Source: Lycorma delicatula
Lineage: Eukaryota > Arthropoda > Insecta > Hemiptera > Fulgoridae
DNA length: 64,000 bases
Direction: 5' to 3'
Assembly (NCBI RefSeq): GCF_047948215.1
Contig: NC_134463.1
Span: 51,953,201-52,017,200 of the forward strand
Made by a program: the position numbers and the translations under genes. Shown here in pieces: positions 23,050-33,299 of the stretch. A model generated the notes under the pieces. It did no database searches. It was not told the DNA's origin and saw nothing but the letters and a program-made list of their open reading frames with translations. The first letter of the stretch is position 1. Each line of letters starts with the position of its first letter.

Positions 23050-23280
23050 AGTAACAAATCGGGATTTTCTGCTATTGATCGGTACATTCCGGTGCCTAAT
23101 TTTTAGTTATAGTTCATTATTTAATGAAGAAAAACAATCACTTAAATTAAAAAAAATTTAATATATATTTCGCAAATATATCGATAAATAATATTATAAC
23201 AAGTATACCCATGACCACCATGGGACATGTACTAACGAATCGGGATTTTCCGCTAGTGATCGGTACATTCTGGTACTAAG
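23050..23280 (+). repeat. Direct repeat pair around 23057 and 23239
   Basis: AATCGGGATTTTCTGCTATT then GATCGGTACATTC at about 23057 recurs as AATCGGGATTTTCCGCTAGT then GATCGGTACATTC at about 23239. The second unit runs on into AGAGAGATGGACATACAGAC. Spacing is about 182 bases. This looks like part of a dispersed element; class unknown. A GC-rich patch (22863-22940) upstream may belong to it. Confidence 0.55.
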
Positions 23281-24372
23281 CTAAGAGAGATGGACATACA
23301 GACAGACCCACATACATATTCCCTTTAGTAGGGTAGGATGTGAATTTATTATACTAAGATTTTAACAAAGCAAATTTTCTTACAAATCCTCATATGAATC
23401 AAATAAAATGGGCCATAGTTTATCCTATAATACTATTCATTAGCAACTTTTAAAGGATGTTATGAAAGTCATATTAAACGGACTGATATATAAATTTTTA
23501 TACGTCAAAAAAATAATTTTATACGATTGATCTGAGATAAACAATGAATAGACATGTCTCCTTATTTTCATATTTAATTTTTGCAACTGCAATTTTTGAA
23601 ATTAATTTAGGAATTACAATTCACGATTTTTTTTTTTTTCATCCTGCATATTCGGTCAATTATATAATTGGAATTTTTTAAGTTAATTCTTTTATCTGTA
23701 AGTTTCTTCATACAAAGTTTTGATCATCATTCTAAAATTATTAAACACGATAGATTTTATTAAGTGAGCTGACGTAATGAAATATAATGATAATCAGATT
23801 AACAACATTCATTAAAAATAGCAGAACAAAGTCTTGCATCATGTAACTATTAGACTACAGTATATTAACAAATGAAAAAGAGAAGTATGAAACAGTAAGT
23901 TTACTGTTTTAAAAAGTTTTATACTAGGTAGTTCTCAAGGGTATATCTGTCAAGGGTTTCTTATTCAACAGGTCTTACACATTTCTTACCTTAAAGAAGT
24001 TGGTACTTTTATTACGCTTGGGAATGTATTTAGTCAGTTAGTAGTGTGGTATAGTGATAGATTGAAATGAATTATATTTATTTTTTTACCGTAATTTCGT
24101 TTAAATTTGACTTTGAAGTTTCAAAGTCAAAAGGTTTTCTTATTGGTCTTGTTAAAGTTAAATTATTCCGCTGGAACATGTAAAAGAAGAAGGTATTATA
24201 ATTCAAAAGAAGTTGAATATTAGGAAAATTTTATGAATATAATCACAAATAACTTCAAAAAACTTAATCCGTAAGGTTCTGAGTTCGAACCTAGATAAAA
24301 CTAAAGGGCAATTAACGTATCTTTTTTTTCGCATCAGTAGCGCATGTAATTTTCATGTACCGGTTGTTAACT

Positions 24373-24396
24373 GTATACGTTAACATCAACGTATAC
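24373..24396. repeat. Short hairpin GTATACGTT / AACGTATAC
   Basis: A nine-base perfect stem with loop AACATC, upstream of an 87-codon open frame (24398-24661) that has no recognised product. Confidence 0.5.
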
Positions 24397-24850
24397 GGTG
24401 AAATTAACATTTGGTTTTGCCAACAGAAACCGTATTCAACGATTCGGTAAAAAAACCGAAATACTTGATAGTAGCACTTGTATCGTAATGGAAACTTTCA
24501 GACGATTCAGTTTTTGTAATGGACGAACCGGTGTAGGCAATGACAGACTAGTTTGTGTTTGCATGGCATTGACAGAGTATAATTCACACCTGTCAGCGTG
24601 TTGCTCGAGTGCAGCTTTGAATAAAATCGATTATATGTTTTGGAAGATATTAATAATATAAAAACAAACTTTTGATCAATCTTGTACTAGAACAACCCGT
24701 AATTTTGGGAGGTGTTTAGAATCCTACAAAGACAAACATATTAAAGAATCAGTGTGGAGAGAAATATGTATCGCGTTAAATGAAGGATTCCAGGCTACAG
24801 AGCATTGACTCTTTCGCCCACCGCCAACATTTAGAATCAAAAATTCTCTT

Positions 24851-25421
24851 CTTTTTTTTTTGTCTTCAGTCATTTGACTGGTTTGATGCAGCTCTCCAAG
24901 ATTTCCTATCTAGTGCTAGTCGTTTCATTTCAGTATACCCTCTACATCCTACATCCCTTTACATTTGTTTTACATATTCCAAACGTGGCATGCCTACACA
25001 ATTTTTTCCTTCTACCTGTCCTTCCATTATTAAAGCGACTATTCCAGGATGCTTTAGTATGTGGCCTATAAGTCTGTCTCTTCTTTTAACTATATTTTTC
25101 CAAATGCTTCTTTCTTCATCTATTTGCTGCAATACCTCTTCATTAGTCACTTTATCGACCCATCTGATTTTTAACATTCTCCTATAGCACCGCATTTCAA
25201 AAGCTTCTAATCTTTTCTTCTCAGATACTCCGATCGTCCAAGCTTCACTTCCATATAAAGCGACACTCCAAACATATACTTTCAAAAAATTTTTCCTGAC
25301 ATTTAAATTAATTTTTTATGTAAACAAATTATATTTCTGACTGAAGGCTCGTTTCCCATGTGCTATTCGGCATTTTATAGCGCTCCTGCTTCGTCCATCT
25401 TTAGTAATTCTATTTCCCAAA
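24851..25421 (-). mobile_element. RTE-like element, copy 2 (strongly 5' truncated)
   Basis: This copy keeps only the last ~560 bases: a minus-strand frame with YVWSVALYGSEAWTI, MRCYRRMLKIRW, EEVLQQIDEERSIW and GHILKHPGIVALIMEG, then the conserved GCRGYTEMKRLALD end and a poly-A. It shares the in-frame stop after KQM with copy 1. Homology to copy 1 stops at about 25421. The open frame is 24959-25285, and further coding sequence is broken. Confidence 0.88.
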
Positions 25422-25470
25422 ACTTCTTTAGCGCCCTCAAAATTTTTAAACTTATCATCTGTAAAAATGT

Positions 25471-25525
25471 ATAATTGCAATTGTTATTTTTAAGATGCGC
25501 TCTTAAAAACAGCAATTGCAATTAT
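25471..25525. repeat. 25-bp stem, 5-base loop hairpin
   Basis: The left stem (25471-25495) and right stem (25501-25525) are reverse complements at 23 of 25 positions, each containing ATAATTGCAATTG. The loop is TGCGC. It lies 50 bases past the truncated 5' end of RTE-like copy 2. Confidence 0.75.
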
Positions 25526-26067
25526 TGTTTTTAAACGTGGCATATCCTATTTTTGAGTTGAAAATTCCGTTTTAAATGAGAGTAATAAAACGCATATTTA
25601 ATCATATTTGGAAGTATTTTTATTAAAATTGCTTTCTCTTTAAAAAAAACTGGCCTTTTTTCTTTACAGTGGAATATTTTCGTTCAGAAAAATCGTAAAC
25701 ATCAAAACAGGAAATTAAAGCTTTTATACAGTTTTAATGCAGTTTACTGAAAAAATTTCATTTTCACATTGCGCTTGATCAAACACGAAGAAAACCTTTC
25801 AAATTTTTAAAACTTTTACCTCACTATTTTTATTTTTAATTCGATGATTTTTGATAAGACAAATAAGATATTATTTTTGATAAGATATTATTTATTATCA
25901 TCAATTGGCAGCTGCTGCAGGTAGCCAACAAAAATAAAAGGAATATATACAGGAGCTAATTTTTTGGTTTTTTCTCTCCTTAAAGTCAATTAAAGATATT
26001 ATACTTATCTATCTATTCATCGTTCCAAGAATGTGATGATTGTAGATATTTGAGTGTTAAAATAAAA

Positions 26068-26716
26068 AAATCTAATGTGGACAACACATGACATCCTTGT
26101 AAACCTATTTAATTACATATACACATTTTTTTTTTAAATGAAAAGTACATAAAATTTTATTTCATTAATAACTTATGATATTTTTGAATTTTTTTTATTA
26201 TTATTATTGAATTATTTATTTATCGTAATTTTTTTTCAATCAGAGGTTAATAATTATTAATAAATCAATATATTTAAATTAAAAAAGGAGATGAAGTCTG
26301 ATTCGTTCGGATGTGCCTTATAAGATCCAACAAATATTTCATTAATTAAAATTTTATTTGGCTACAACTCTGGAACGAATGAAAATATGTATCACATATG
26401 ATAGATATTTGAAAAGCTCTCAATTAGGGCTTATTACTGTTGTTAAGGAAAACCCAAACGTTTTGTATTTTACACTTTTTTAGGAAATTCTTGGTCCAGT
26501 CGACTGCAACCAAAAGGGGAGGTGCACAACTAGATGTTACAACAGTCCTAAATCCAAAATTTTAACATCCTACGGCTAATCGTTTTTCAGTTATGCGAGA
26601 TACGTACGTACCTACGTACAGATGTAACGCCGAAACTAGTAAAAATGGATATTTCCGTTGAAATCTGAAAACCGAAATTTTTCGCGATTACGATACTTCG
26701 TTGTAAAAGGAAGTAA
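26068..26716 (-). repeat. Rep700 family, near full-length copy
   Basis: On the minus strand this runs from ACTTCCTTTTACAACGAAG at the high end, through TTTTCGGTTTTCAGATTTC-type sequence, TACGTACGTAC, GTAGGATGTTAAAATTTTGG, TTGGTTGCAGTCGACTGGAC, and TTTAATTTAAATATATTGAT, to TTGTCCACATTAGATTT at the low end. The same order is found at 36131 and 46915. No open reading frame is conserved. It is a non-autonomous interspersed element of unknown class. Confidence 0.8.
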
Positions 26717-28134
26717 AAATAAAAGATAAGTGTATAAACCAATAAAAATAATGTTTATACCAACATAATTTTTTTTAGCGTGTCCTATTATAAGCTTTTT
26801 TAATTTTTGTAAAGTTTGTAGTCATATGTAAATATTCATATAGACTTAAAATTTTAAGGAAAATCATTAACATGTAAAGAGGTTTATTACATCATAAACG
26901 AGATAAATCTCTTCAGATTTTTAAGGTTTCCATAGAAACGGTGGCTAGATATTACGAAATATCCCCAAAGAGAAAACAGAAGTAATCATCTATTTTTTTC
27001 TCGTTATTTGATGTGGGAATTGACAGACTCGCAGTAGATTATATTGTATTAATTTCTTAATTTATAATATTATTTCATATTTGTTTTTCCAGAATCCAAG
27101 CGGATGTATAAACACAATTTATTCATCTATATTGGGAATTAGCTTACAGATAATAGTTAAAAAAATTAAAAAAATCATATTTTAATGCATATTAATACCA
27201 AAATATACATTTATCGTAAGACATATTGTTATATTTTTTTTACATATTAACGTAAAAATGAATTTTTCCACTTACTGGTTTGTCTTTTCTTAACATGTAC
27301 ATACTATATGTATAGTGTATATACTATAGTTAAAAATTAATAACTAAGATATATTTTACCATTTTGCGATAAAATTCATTTCAATTAAATTTATTATGAA
27401 GCTATTTAAATGTCATTTTCTTCTAACTTCTTTCATAGTGAAATTAATATTTCAAGTGTAATTTGAAATAAGGTCATCATTATTCAATAAAAATCGAATA
27501 TGTAAACATGTGATAGTTAAATTACATCTGTCCACAGTTTGTTTACTTGTTATTTTATTTATTTAATAGTTGAATTACCGAAATTGGTTTCAGTGATGGT
27601 TTTTTAATCTATTTTTTTTCATATCTAGCGAAAATAGTAGAAAATATTTTTGCCAGAGGAAGCATGAAATTGCATTTGACATTTTAATATTTTTCTATTT
27701 AAAAGGTTTTGCAAAATACTGTTCGCTCTGATAATTATCCAATAAAAATGTCTATTAAATGTGTACTTATATCACAAGAAGTCCGTTTTGGTTAAAAGGA
27801 AAAAGGGGTTTGTTTAAAATTAATTTTTTTAATATAAATTTAGAGGCGTTACTAAATCATTCCATTAGTAATATTTATTTTAAATTATTAACTGTATATT
27901 ATTATAAATTAAACAGGTCAATTAATCGTAAAAATATGAATAAGTTAGGATTCCCGTTAACATAGGTTCCACCTTCAAAAATGTCACTGTTTTTCAATGA
28001 ATAGATTTTTTTTTATGTTCCTTGTAGAAATTAGGCCTCTTAATTCTTAAATGAAAATTTACCAATAATTTAGGACGTCTTTCTTATCATTTGAAGTAAT
28101 ACGATAACCAACATGAATGATATTTGATTTAGTT
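26717..28134. other. AT-rich stretch without a recognised gene
   Basis: Low-complexity AT-rich DNA. The open frame at 27759-27965 encodes a Phe/Leu/Tyr/Asn-rich string without homology that I recognise. Confidence 0.45.
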
Positions 28135-28206
28135 TATTATTATTTGACATTATTATTATTATTGACATTATTATTATTTAGTTTATTATTATTATTATTA
28201 TTATTA
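28135..28206. repeat. TTA trinucleotide repeat
   Basis: ATTATT runs interrupted by GACATTATT and TAGTTTATT; simple sequence. Confidence 0.8.
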
Positions 28207-28419
28207 TTTATTAATAATTACATAAGATTAATTAATTTTTATGCAATTTTGTGTTACTTTCTGACGTCATATTAAAATTATTTGATAAAATTTTAGGTTT
28301 TAATTAAGAATATAAGTATTATTTTTATGGTGTGACAAACTAATTTTTATTCAAATTATGTTAATGTAGAAACCTGCTAACAAAACTTTTGTCTAAGCAA
28401 AAGTTAATAATATTAATTT

Positions 28420-28590
28420 TTTTTTCTTTTTGAGATGACGGATATAGACTGCTTTGGTCATTTAGCCGTATGAGAATGGAAATTTGTAGCGTATGAAAAA
28501 TGCCATGCCTAAACGAGATTAGAAAGCAGGACTTCCGTATGAAAGACTGAGACGCTACCACCCGCCACAGAGATCGGCGAAGTGGTGGCG
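28420..28590 (-). mobile_element. SINE-B, diverged copy
   Basis: On the minus strand it has a GCGGGTGGTAGCGTCTCAG A-box region, a damaged B box, and TTTAGGCATGGCATTTTTCA body. The tail region is strongly altered and ends in a T-rich run on the plus strand. It looks older than the 14805 copy. Confidence 0.7.
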
Positions 28591-28949
28591 TCTCTTATTA
28601 TTAATCATTATTATAAATAATCTTTTTCAAATTTTTATTTACATTTGGTTACGTATTTTTGTTAACCTTAAGTAAATTATATCATAAAACTTCACATTAA
28701 AAAGGAATCCCCATTCAGATTCCTCAAACATTATATACAGTTGCTATGAACTTCTGAGAGTAGAAGGTAGAATGAAGAAGTATGATAAAAAACAATAACA
28801 GAATCACAAAAATGGCGATTGATGAAATATTTAAAAAATAAAAAAATAAACTGAAAAGGAAGAGTTAAAAATATATGTGAAATCAGAAACGAAAAGTTTA
28901 ATTACATTGTAGAGTTACTTAGGTCCAGAAAATGTAGAGGCTTAAGTTT

Positions 28950-29642
28950 TCTTACATCCCCGCTGTTATCCAAAAGGTTGGATAACTTGGTGATTTAGCT
29001 GTTCGTTCATATTTCAAACTGAAACGCCCATATTTCTTGCTTGTACCTTCCTTTGAAATATACTTGTACGACATATTTCTTCTTTGACGTCCGTAGACCC
29101 AGATATGCGTGGATTTCACTTTTTTTAGCAACTTAAACGTACAGAAATTAAAAAAAAACACGATTTTTTTCTAAAAGCATTAGAAAAAATCCGAAGCCTC
29201 AGTTATATAGCCGGCTAGTATTCTATGAAACCGTTAGAGGATTTCAATATTTTTCTTGCTTGTTGTATAACTTGTTATGACAAGTCCGTATGCCTATACG
29301 CCGATAAGCCTCTGTGTCCATATTGGTTTCAAAATTGCTGAGTATAAAACACTTATTAGTCAATGATAACTTAGACCTCCTGCCCAGCAACCAGGACATT
29401 TCCTTCAACAACATGTTAAGTTACTTTCTTTTCTCCTTCTCCTTCAAATGAACCTTCTTCGTCATATGACAATCCAGGTACCTTACATTTCAGTATGCGG
29501 GATTAAAATGCCATCAAGGTAGATCCGTGCGCTGTTACCTCTCCTCACGCAAATTTTACATGCTCGACGTAGCTTGATTAATCCTTATCTTCAAAGTGTC
29601 CAGCCATCTTGTGATTATTTCAGATTGCAAATTAGTTAGGTT
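28950..29642 (-). pseudogene. Jockey-like reverse transcriptase, C-terminal part
   Basis: In changing minus-strand frames, recognisable Jockey-clade blocks follow one another: DDDNLTNLQSEIITRWLD and KIRIN, then VRYLDCHMTKKVHLKE, then a LLKEMSWLLGRRSKLSLTNK block followed by NFETNMDT, and perhaps FSLKYERTAKSP near the end. Stops and frameshifts are many. It continues on the far side of the 29656-30717 insertion: the upstream half, with the FADD-type box, is at 30731-30850. These RTs copy element RNA at the target site. Dead copy. Confidence 0.7.
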
Positions 29643-29655
29643 GTCATCATCAGCT

Positions 29656-30717
29656 GAGAAATATTTACAGTTTTTAGTGCTAGTAGAACGGCCATTTTGC
29701 TAATACTACAATACTACTGTAGAAAATGTAGATTTCAAGTGGATAAAGTATCTAAATACAATGGGTGATATCTTAAAAGGTGTACTAGTGTGGTAGAAAC
29801 ACGTGAACGAGTTCAGAAAGTTATCGAAGAAACATTTCTTTAAATATTAAGATTTTTTCTAAATTAGTCCCACAACCACGTGGCCACAAGTGTGGTAGAG
29901 TATAAAAATACAATTTAAATACATTTAATTAGTGAAAATTAGTGTTTATATTACAAATACTAGTAATACAAAACATTTTGTAAGTTATAAGCAGATAGAT
30001 TAGGTAGTATTTTAGTTAGAAGCGAATTAGATTTGTTTAAAACACGTGGTTAACCTAAAAGTTGCCACGTGCTCGGCAATTTATGTTAGCTTCCGCTGGG
30101 CGCCAATCTTCTCTCGGAGGGCTTCTCAGCAACGAAGTTGAGTATTAGTATTGGTCTGGTGAATTTCCTAGTATCTTCTACGGTACCACCCTAGAAGTAG
30201 CATTTGTGGACTTGCCCAACAGAGTTGGCCAGGAGGAAGACAGCGAGTGTCAGTTGATCCATTTTAGGGATTAGCTTTAGAGAACCTCTGGTCATGGCAG
30301 ATTTTCAGGAAGTTAAAAAGTCAGACGGAAAAGGAGGCTGGAGCCTTTTTCTTCAACTTCCTCGACATCAGAAGATGAAGGGTCTGCGATGGACACAGAA
30401 GCGCCCACCCGGGAAGTTAAAGTGAATCCACTTGTGGAAAAGTTCAGCGCAAGAAGATCAGACCAGGCAGTTCTCCCTCGATGGTTAAGGCAATGTAGGA
30501 GGAGCTAGATAATCTTCTGGTTTTCGTAGAAACTCTCCGCAGCGTCAACTCAAAGGTGCCAGCGAAATTAAATTCGCAGTTCCGGCGTTTCAAAGAGGTT
30601 CTGTTTGCATTGTCGGTAGGTTATCAAAAGTTGGCCTTCCAGCCCAAGGAGGTCAAAGTTATTCAAAAACTGGTCTCAGTCCTGGCGCCAGCACAGCCTA
30701 GGCGCTATGCTGATATT
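29656..30717 (+). mobile_element. 1.06-kb insertion splitting the Jockey-like RT, with LINE 5' region
   Basis: The insertion is flanked by a perfect 13-base duplication GTCATCATCAGCT (29643-29655 and 30718-30730). When it is removed, the RT frame reads through ILADDD into NLTNLQ. Its left half is AT-rich and non-coding; its right half (from about 30050) is GC-rich and carries an ORF1/gag-like coding region on the plus strand that stops abruptly at the right border. A 5' region without a 3' end is unusual for a LINE insertion. Confidence 0.65.
30294..30717 (+). pseudogene. ORF1 (gag-like) fragment of a non-LTR retrotransposon
   Basis: An ATG at 30294 begins MADFQEVKKSDGKGGW. A frame change then gives an acidic Ser-rich stretch (TSSTSEDEGSAMDTEAPT) and VNPLVEKFSARRSDQAV. 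Another frame change gives MVKAM, a stop at 30496, then EELDNLLVFVETLRSVNSK and VLFALSVGYQKLAFQPKEV up to PRRYADIV. The charged, Ser-rich start and the helical middle fit ORF1 proteins of R1/Jockey-like elements, which bind element RNA. The Cys-rich knuckles expected near the C-terminus are missing because the sequence ends at the insertion border. Family assignment is inferred. Confidence 0.45.
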
Positions 30718-30730
30718 GTCATCATCAGCT

Positions 30731-30850
30731 AGAATAGCCGTCTCATCGGCAAAAGAAGCGAGAGTGACTCCATTCTCAACCGGAAGGCCAAGATATAATA
30801 TAAGACAGATCCCAAAACTGAGCTTTGTGGAACCTTTGACGTTGTGTCGA
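30731..30850 (-). pseudogene. Jockey-like reverse transcriptase, palm part
   Basis: The minus strand reads VPQSSVLGSVLYYI, a frameshift, then VENGVTLASFADETAILA. These are the GVPQGSVLGP and FADD boxes of the RT palm. The second Asp is Glu (FADE). It is the upstream half of the RT at 28950-29642, split by the 29656-30717 insertion. Confidence 0.7.
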
Positions 30851-30950
30851 AGAATGCAAATAATGCTTGGTTATATTTTACATGAGAGAAATGGTTATTC
30901 ATGTAACTACGAAGAACAAGATAATAAGTTAAGGAAGGTTCTTAAATAAA

Positions 30951-31847
30951 TAATATATATAAATAATATTTAGGAACAATTATTTTATTTATTTATTAGA
31001 TACAACATATAAGATAATGGTTTCACTTAGATGGCTACGTACGACATTTCATTTTGCAATGAACTTTACCGTCCAGTTTAACTTGTACTAGTACATTTGT
31101 GGTAACAGATTAATACCGCATTATTGACTGGTCCCAACTACTTACCAGTAATTAGTTAACTTTGCATATATTTATGCGTGTTTATATTGAAAACAAATGG
31201 CTCCTTCAATTTACTCAAACAAATTTTTTTAAACTAATTATACAGGAATTTCTATTGAGTATTATAATTTATTAACATCGCTTCTTAATTAATAATAATA
31301 ATTATTTTTCCGTTAAAGTTTTGGCATATTCGAAATACTTCTATGTTACAAGAATTATAGTGATTTTTTCCCCAGTTCTGCATGTGTAAAAATTTAATCT
31401 TGTTATTATTCAATTTATTCTTCGCATAAATTTCGTCTTACTAATTATTTTGAAGATCATTATAAAATATAAAAATTATCTGAATAAGTAATTTAGAGTC
31501 AAATATATGAAGTACTTTATATATATTTTATTATAACTCCAATTTACTATAAATTCGACGAGCTCCAAGACGGAATGATAGCATCTTTTCCTTTCACTCT
31601 GAAAGTTGTAGGTTTAAAGCCCAGTAAAGGTTTCAGAAATAACTGTAATTAAGCCTTTAGTAGCCTGAAACATTAAAATAAATAAACTCCGCATAACAAG
31701 ACAGTTTTTCGATTTTATCGTAATTTACTATTTAGGAAGTCACAAGATCTTGTAAATTACTGTCGTCGTTTAAGAGAATAATTAAGACGTCGTTAATTTA
31801 ATTTCAGAATTTTTCATTTAATAACTTTTTTTTTCTTTTTTTTTTTT
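30951..31847. other. AT-rich stretch, no gene recognised
   Basis: No coding region seen. At 31558-31650 GATAGCATCTTTTCCTTTCA followed by GTAGGTTTAAAGCCCAGTA resembles a decayed tRNA-like SINE head (A-box and B-box-like blocks), too weak to call. Confidence 0.4.
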
Positions 31848-31942
31848 AACCTCTGAGTCCACAGTTAAGCATTACTTCAGAGGATGAGATGAATGATAAT
31901 GATTTGTAGCGTGTGTGAAAATGCCATGCCTGACCGGCATAC
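31848..31942 (-). mobile_element. SINE-B 3' fragment (head missing)
   Basis: The minus strand carries CCGGTCAGGCATGGCATTTT through CATTCATCTCATCCTCTGAA to an A-rich tail. The tRNA-like head is absent because the copy is 5' truncated at the CCGGTCAGG point. Confidence 0.75.
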
Positions 31943-32469
31943 AATAAACTTAATAAACTTTATTGATTTGTTTTCTACATTAAATTAAACGAATATATTA
32001 ATATTCTCGTTTTTAAGGTATAATATAAACGTTAAAGCACATACTCTGACGTATAGTAATTCCCTATTATTGTTTCGGTATTTACTTGAAACACAGACTA
32101 TACGTAACAAAACAAGCATTACGTCAGAGTGCTCTAGATGTCAAAACCAATCTATACTGATGAGCTATTGTTTTGGAAAGGATTGTATTATATGCATTGA
32201 ACATAAATTTACTGCCAATAAACATATATTTAAAGACATTCAAATTTAACACTACAATATCTTAATTTTCAAAAAAATAATTGTATTCATGTGTATATTG
32301 TCCTTTACTGGTTTTCGCTGGTATATTTTCTAGTTTTAGGACAATTTTAAACCTATCTACCAATTACGAACATCAACAAATTAAGCAGTATGAAAGTACG
32401 CAATATGCAGCTGTACTTCTAGTCAACATAAAAAAGTGATGTTAGGTTTGTTTAGACGGCTGTTACTTA

Positions 32470-32770
32470 TCCACCGGGTTGGTCTAGTGGTGAACACGTC
32501 TTCCCAAATCAGTTAATTTGGAAGTCGAGAGTTCCAGCATTCAAGTCCTAGTAAAGTCAGATATTTTTACACGGATTTGAATAATAGATCGCGGATACCG
32601 GTGTTCTTTTGTGGTTGGGTTTCAATTAACCACACATCTGAGGAATGGTCGACTGAGACTGTACAAGACTACATTTCATTTACACTCATACATATGATCC
32701 TCATTCATCCTCTGCAGTATTACCTGAACGGTAATTACCGGAGACTAAACAGGAAAAAGAAAGAAGATGA
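32470..32770 (+). mobile_element. SINE-A copy 6, full length
   Basis: Best complete SINE-A: head TCCACCGGGTTGGTCTAGTG with A box TGGTCTAGTGG, B-box region GCATTCAAGTCC, body ATTAACCACACATCTGAGG, tail ATTACCGGAGACTAAACAGG and an A/G-rich end. A perfect 10-base duplication CTGTTACTTA lies at 32460-32469 and 32771-32780. Confidence 0.94.
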
Positions 32771-32807
32771 CTGTTACTTAAATAAATTTCACTGCAGTAA
32801 CTGTCTT

Positions 32808-32847
<40 letters not shown>

Positions 32848-32861
32848 AGAGAGCAGAGAGA
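32808..32861. repeat. AT microsatellite with AG tail
   Basis: An AT run of about 18 units followed by AAGAGAGAGCAGAGAGAG, 30 bases after SINE-A copy 6. Confidence 0.85.
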
Positions 32862-33047
32862 GTCCGGCAGAAATAACTCTCCCGATTTGATGAAATGTAA
32901 ATAAAATATACGTTACAACAAGATTTATATAAAAATAAATTAAATATGTTCTGAAAGAACAGTGTTTGGCATTTATTTTCACACACATTTTATTAATTTT
33001 TAAAAACTATGTCGTTCATAGCTATCTATTCATACCTTCACTATCTA

Positions 33048-33250
33048 TTCAGGTCTTTACCTCTCCCTGAAATTTTCCATTACTTTTCTTGTTATTTTTA
33101 ATGGCATTGCACTGATTTCTTGATGGCTAGCAGATCGAATTTTCTGTTTAATGATTTCAGACTTTAGAACTCCCGAGAAAAAATCACATGCTGCGAAATA
33201 AGGTGACTGTGCAAACCAAGTCTCCGTTGGTGCGTAATTGAAAAAGTTCG
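33048..33250 (-). pseudogene. Tc1/mariner-superfamily transposase C-terminal remnant
   Basis: On the minus strand: APTETWFAQSPYFAACDFFS, then GVLKSEIIKQKIRSASHQEI and SAMPLKITRKVMENFRER. This matches the end of transposases with a WPARSPDLTACDFFLWGYLKS block, including the third catalytic Asp (CDFF). The SPDL motif is degraded to SPYF. Immediately upstream on the same strand the frame is lost. CAGGGTGTCCCACG at about 33283 looks like a transposon terminus but points away from it. Confidence 0.5.
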
Positions 33251-33299
33251 GTTATTTTTTGAACAGATCTCATATATACGTATTTGCAGGGTGTCCCAC

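Noticed and set aside
24265..24300. Isolated B-box-like GAGTTCGAACCTAG
   Set aside because: No A box at a suitable distance and no SINE body.
24398..24661. 87-codon open frame as a host gene
   Set aside because: No recognisable domain, no splice or start context, no second evidence.
24871..25187. Plus-strand open frames over RTE-like copy 2 (also 4484-4672 and 52139-52414)
   Set aside because: Antisense shadows of the RT coding sequence, repeated at each copy only because the LINE is repeated.
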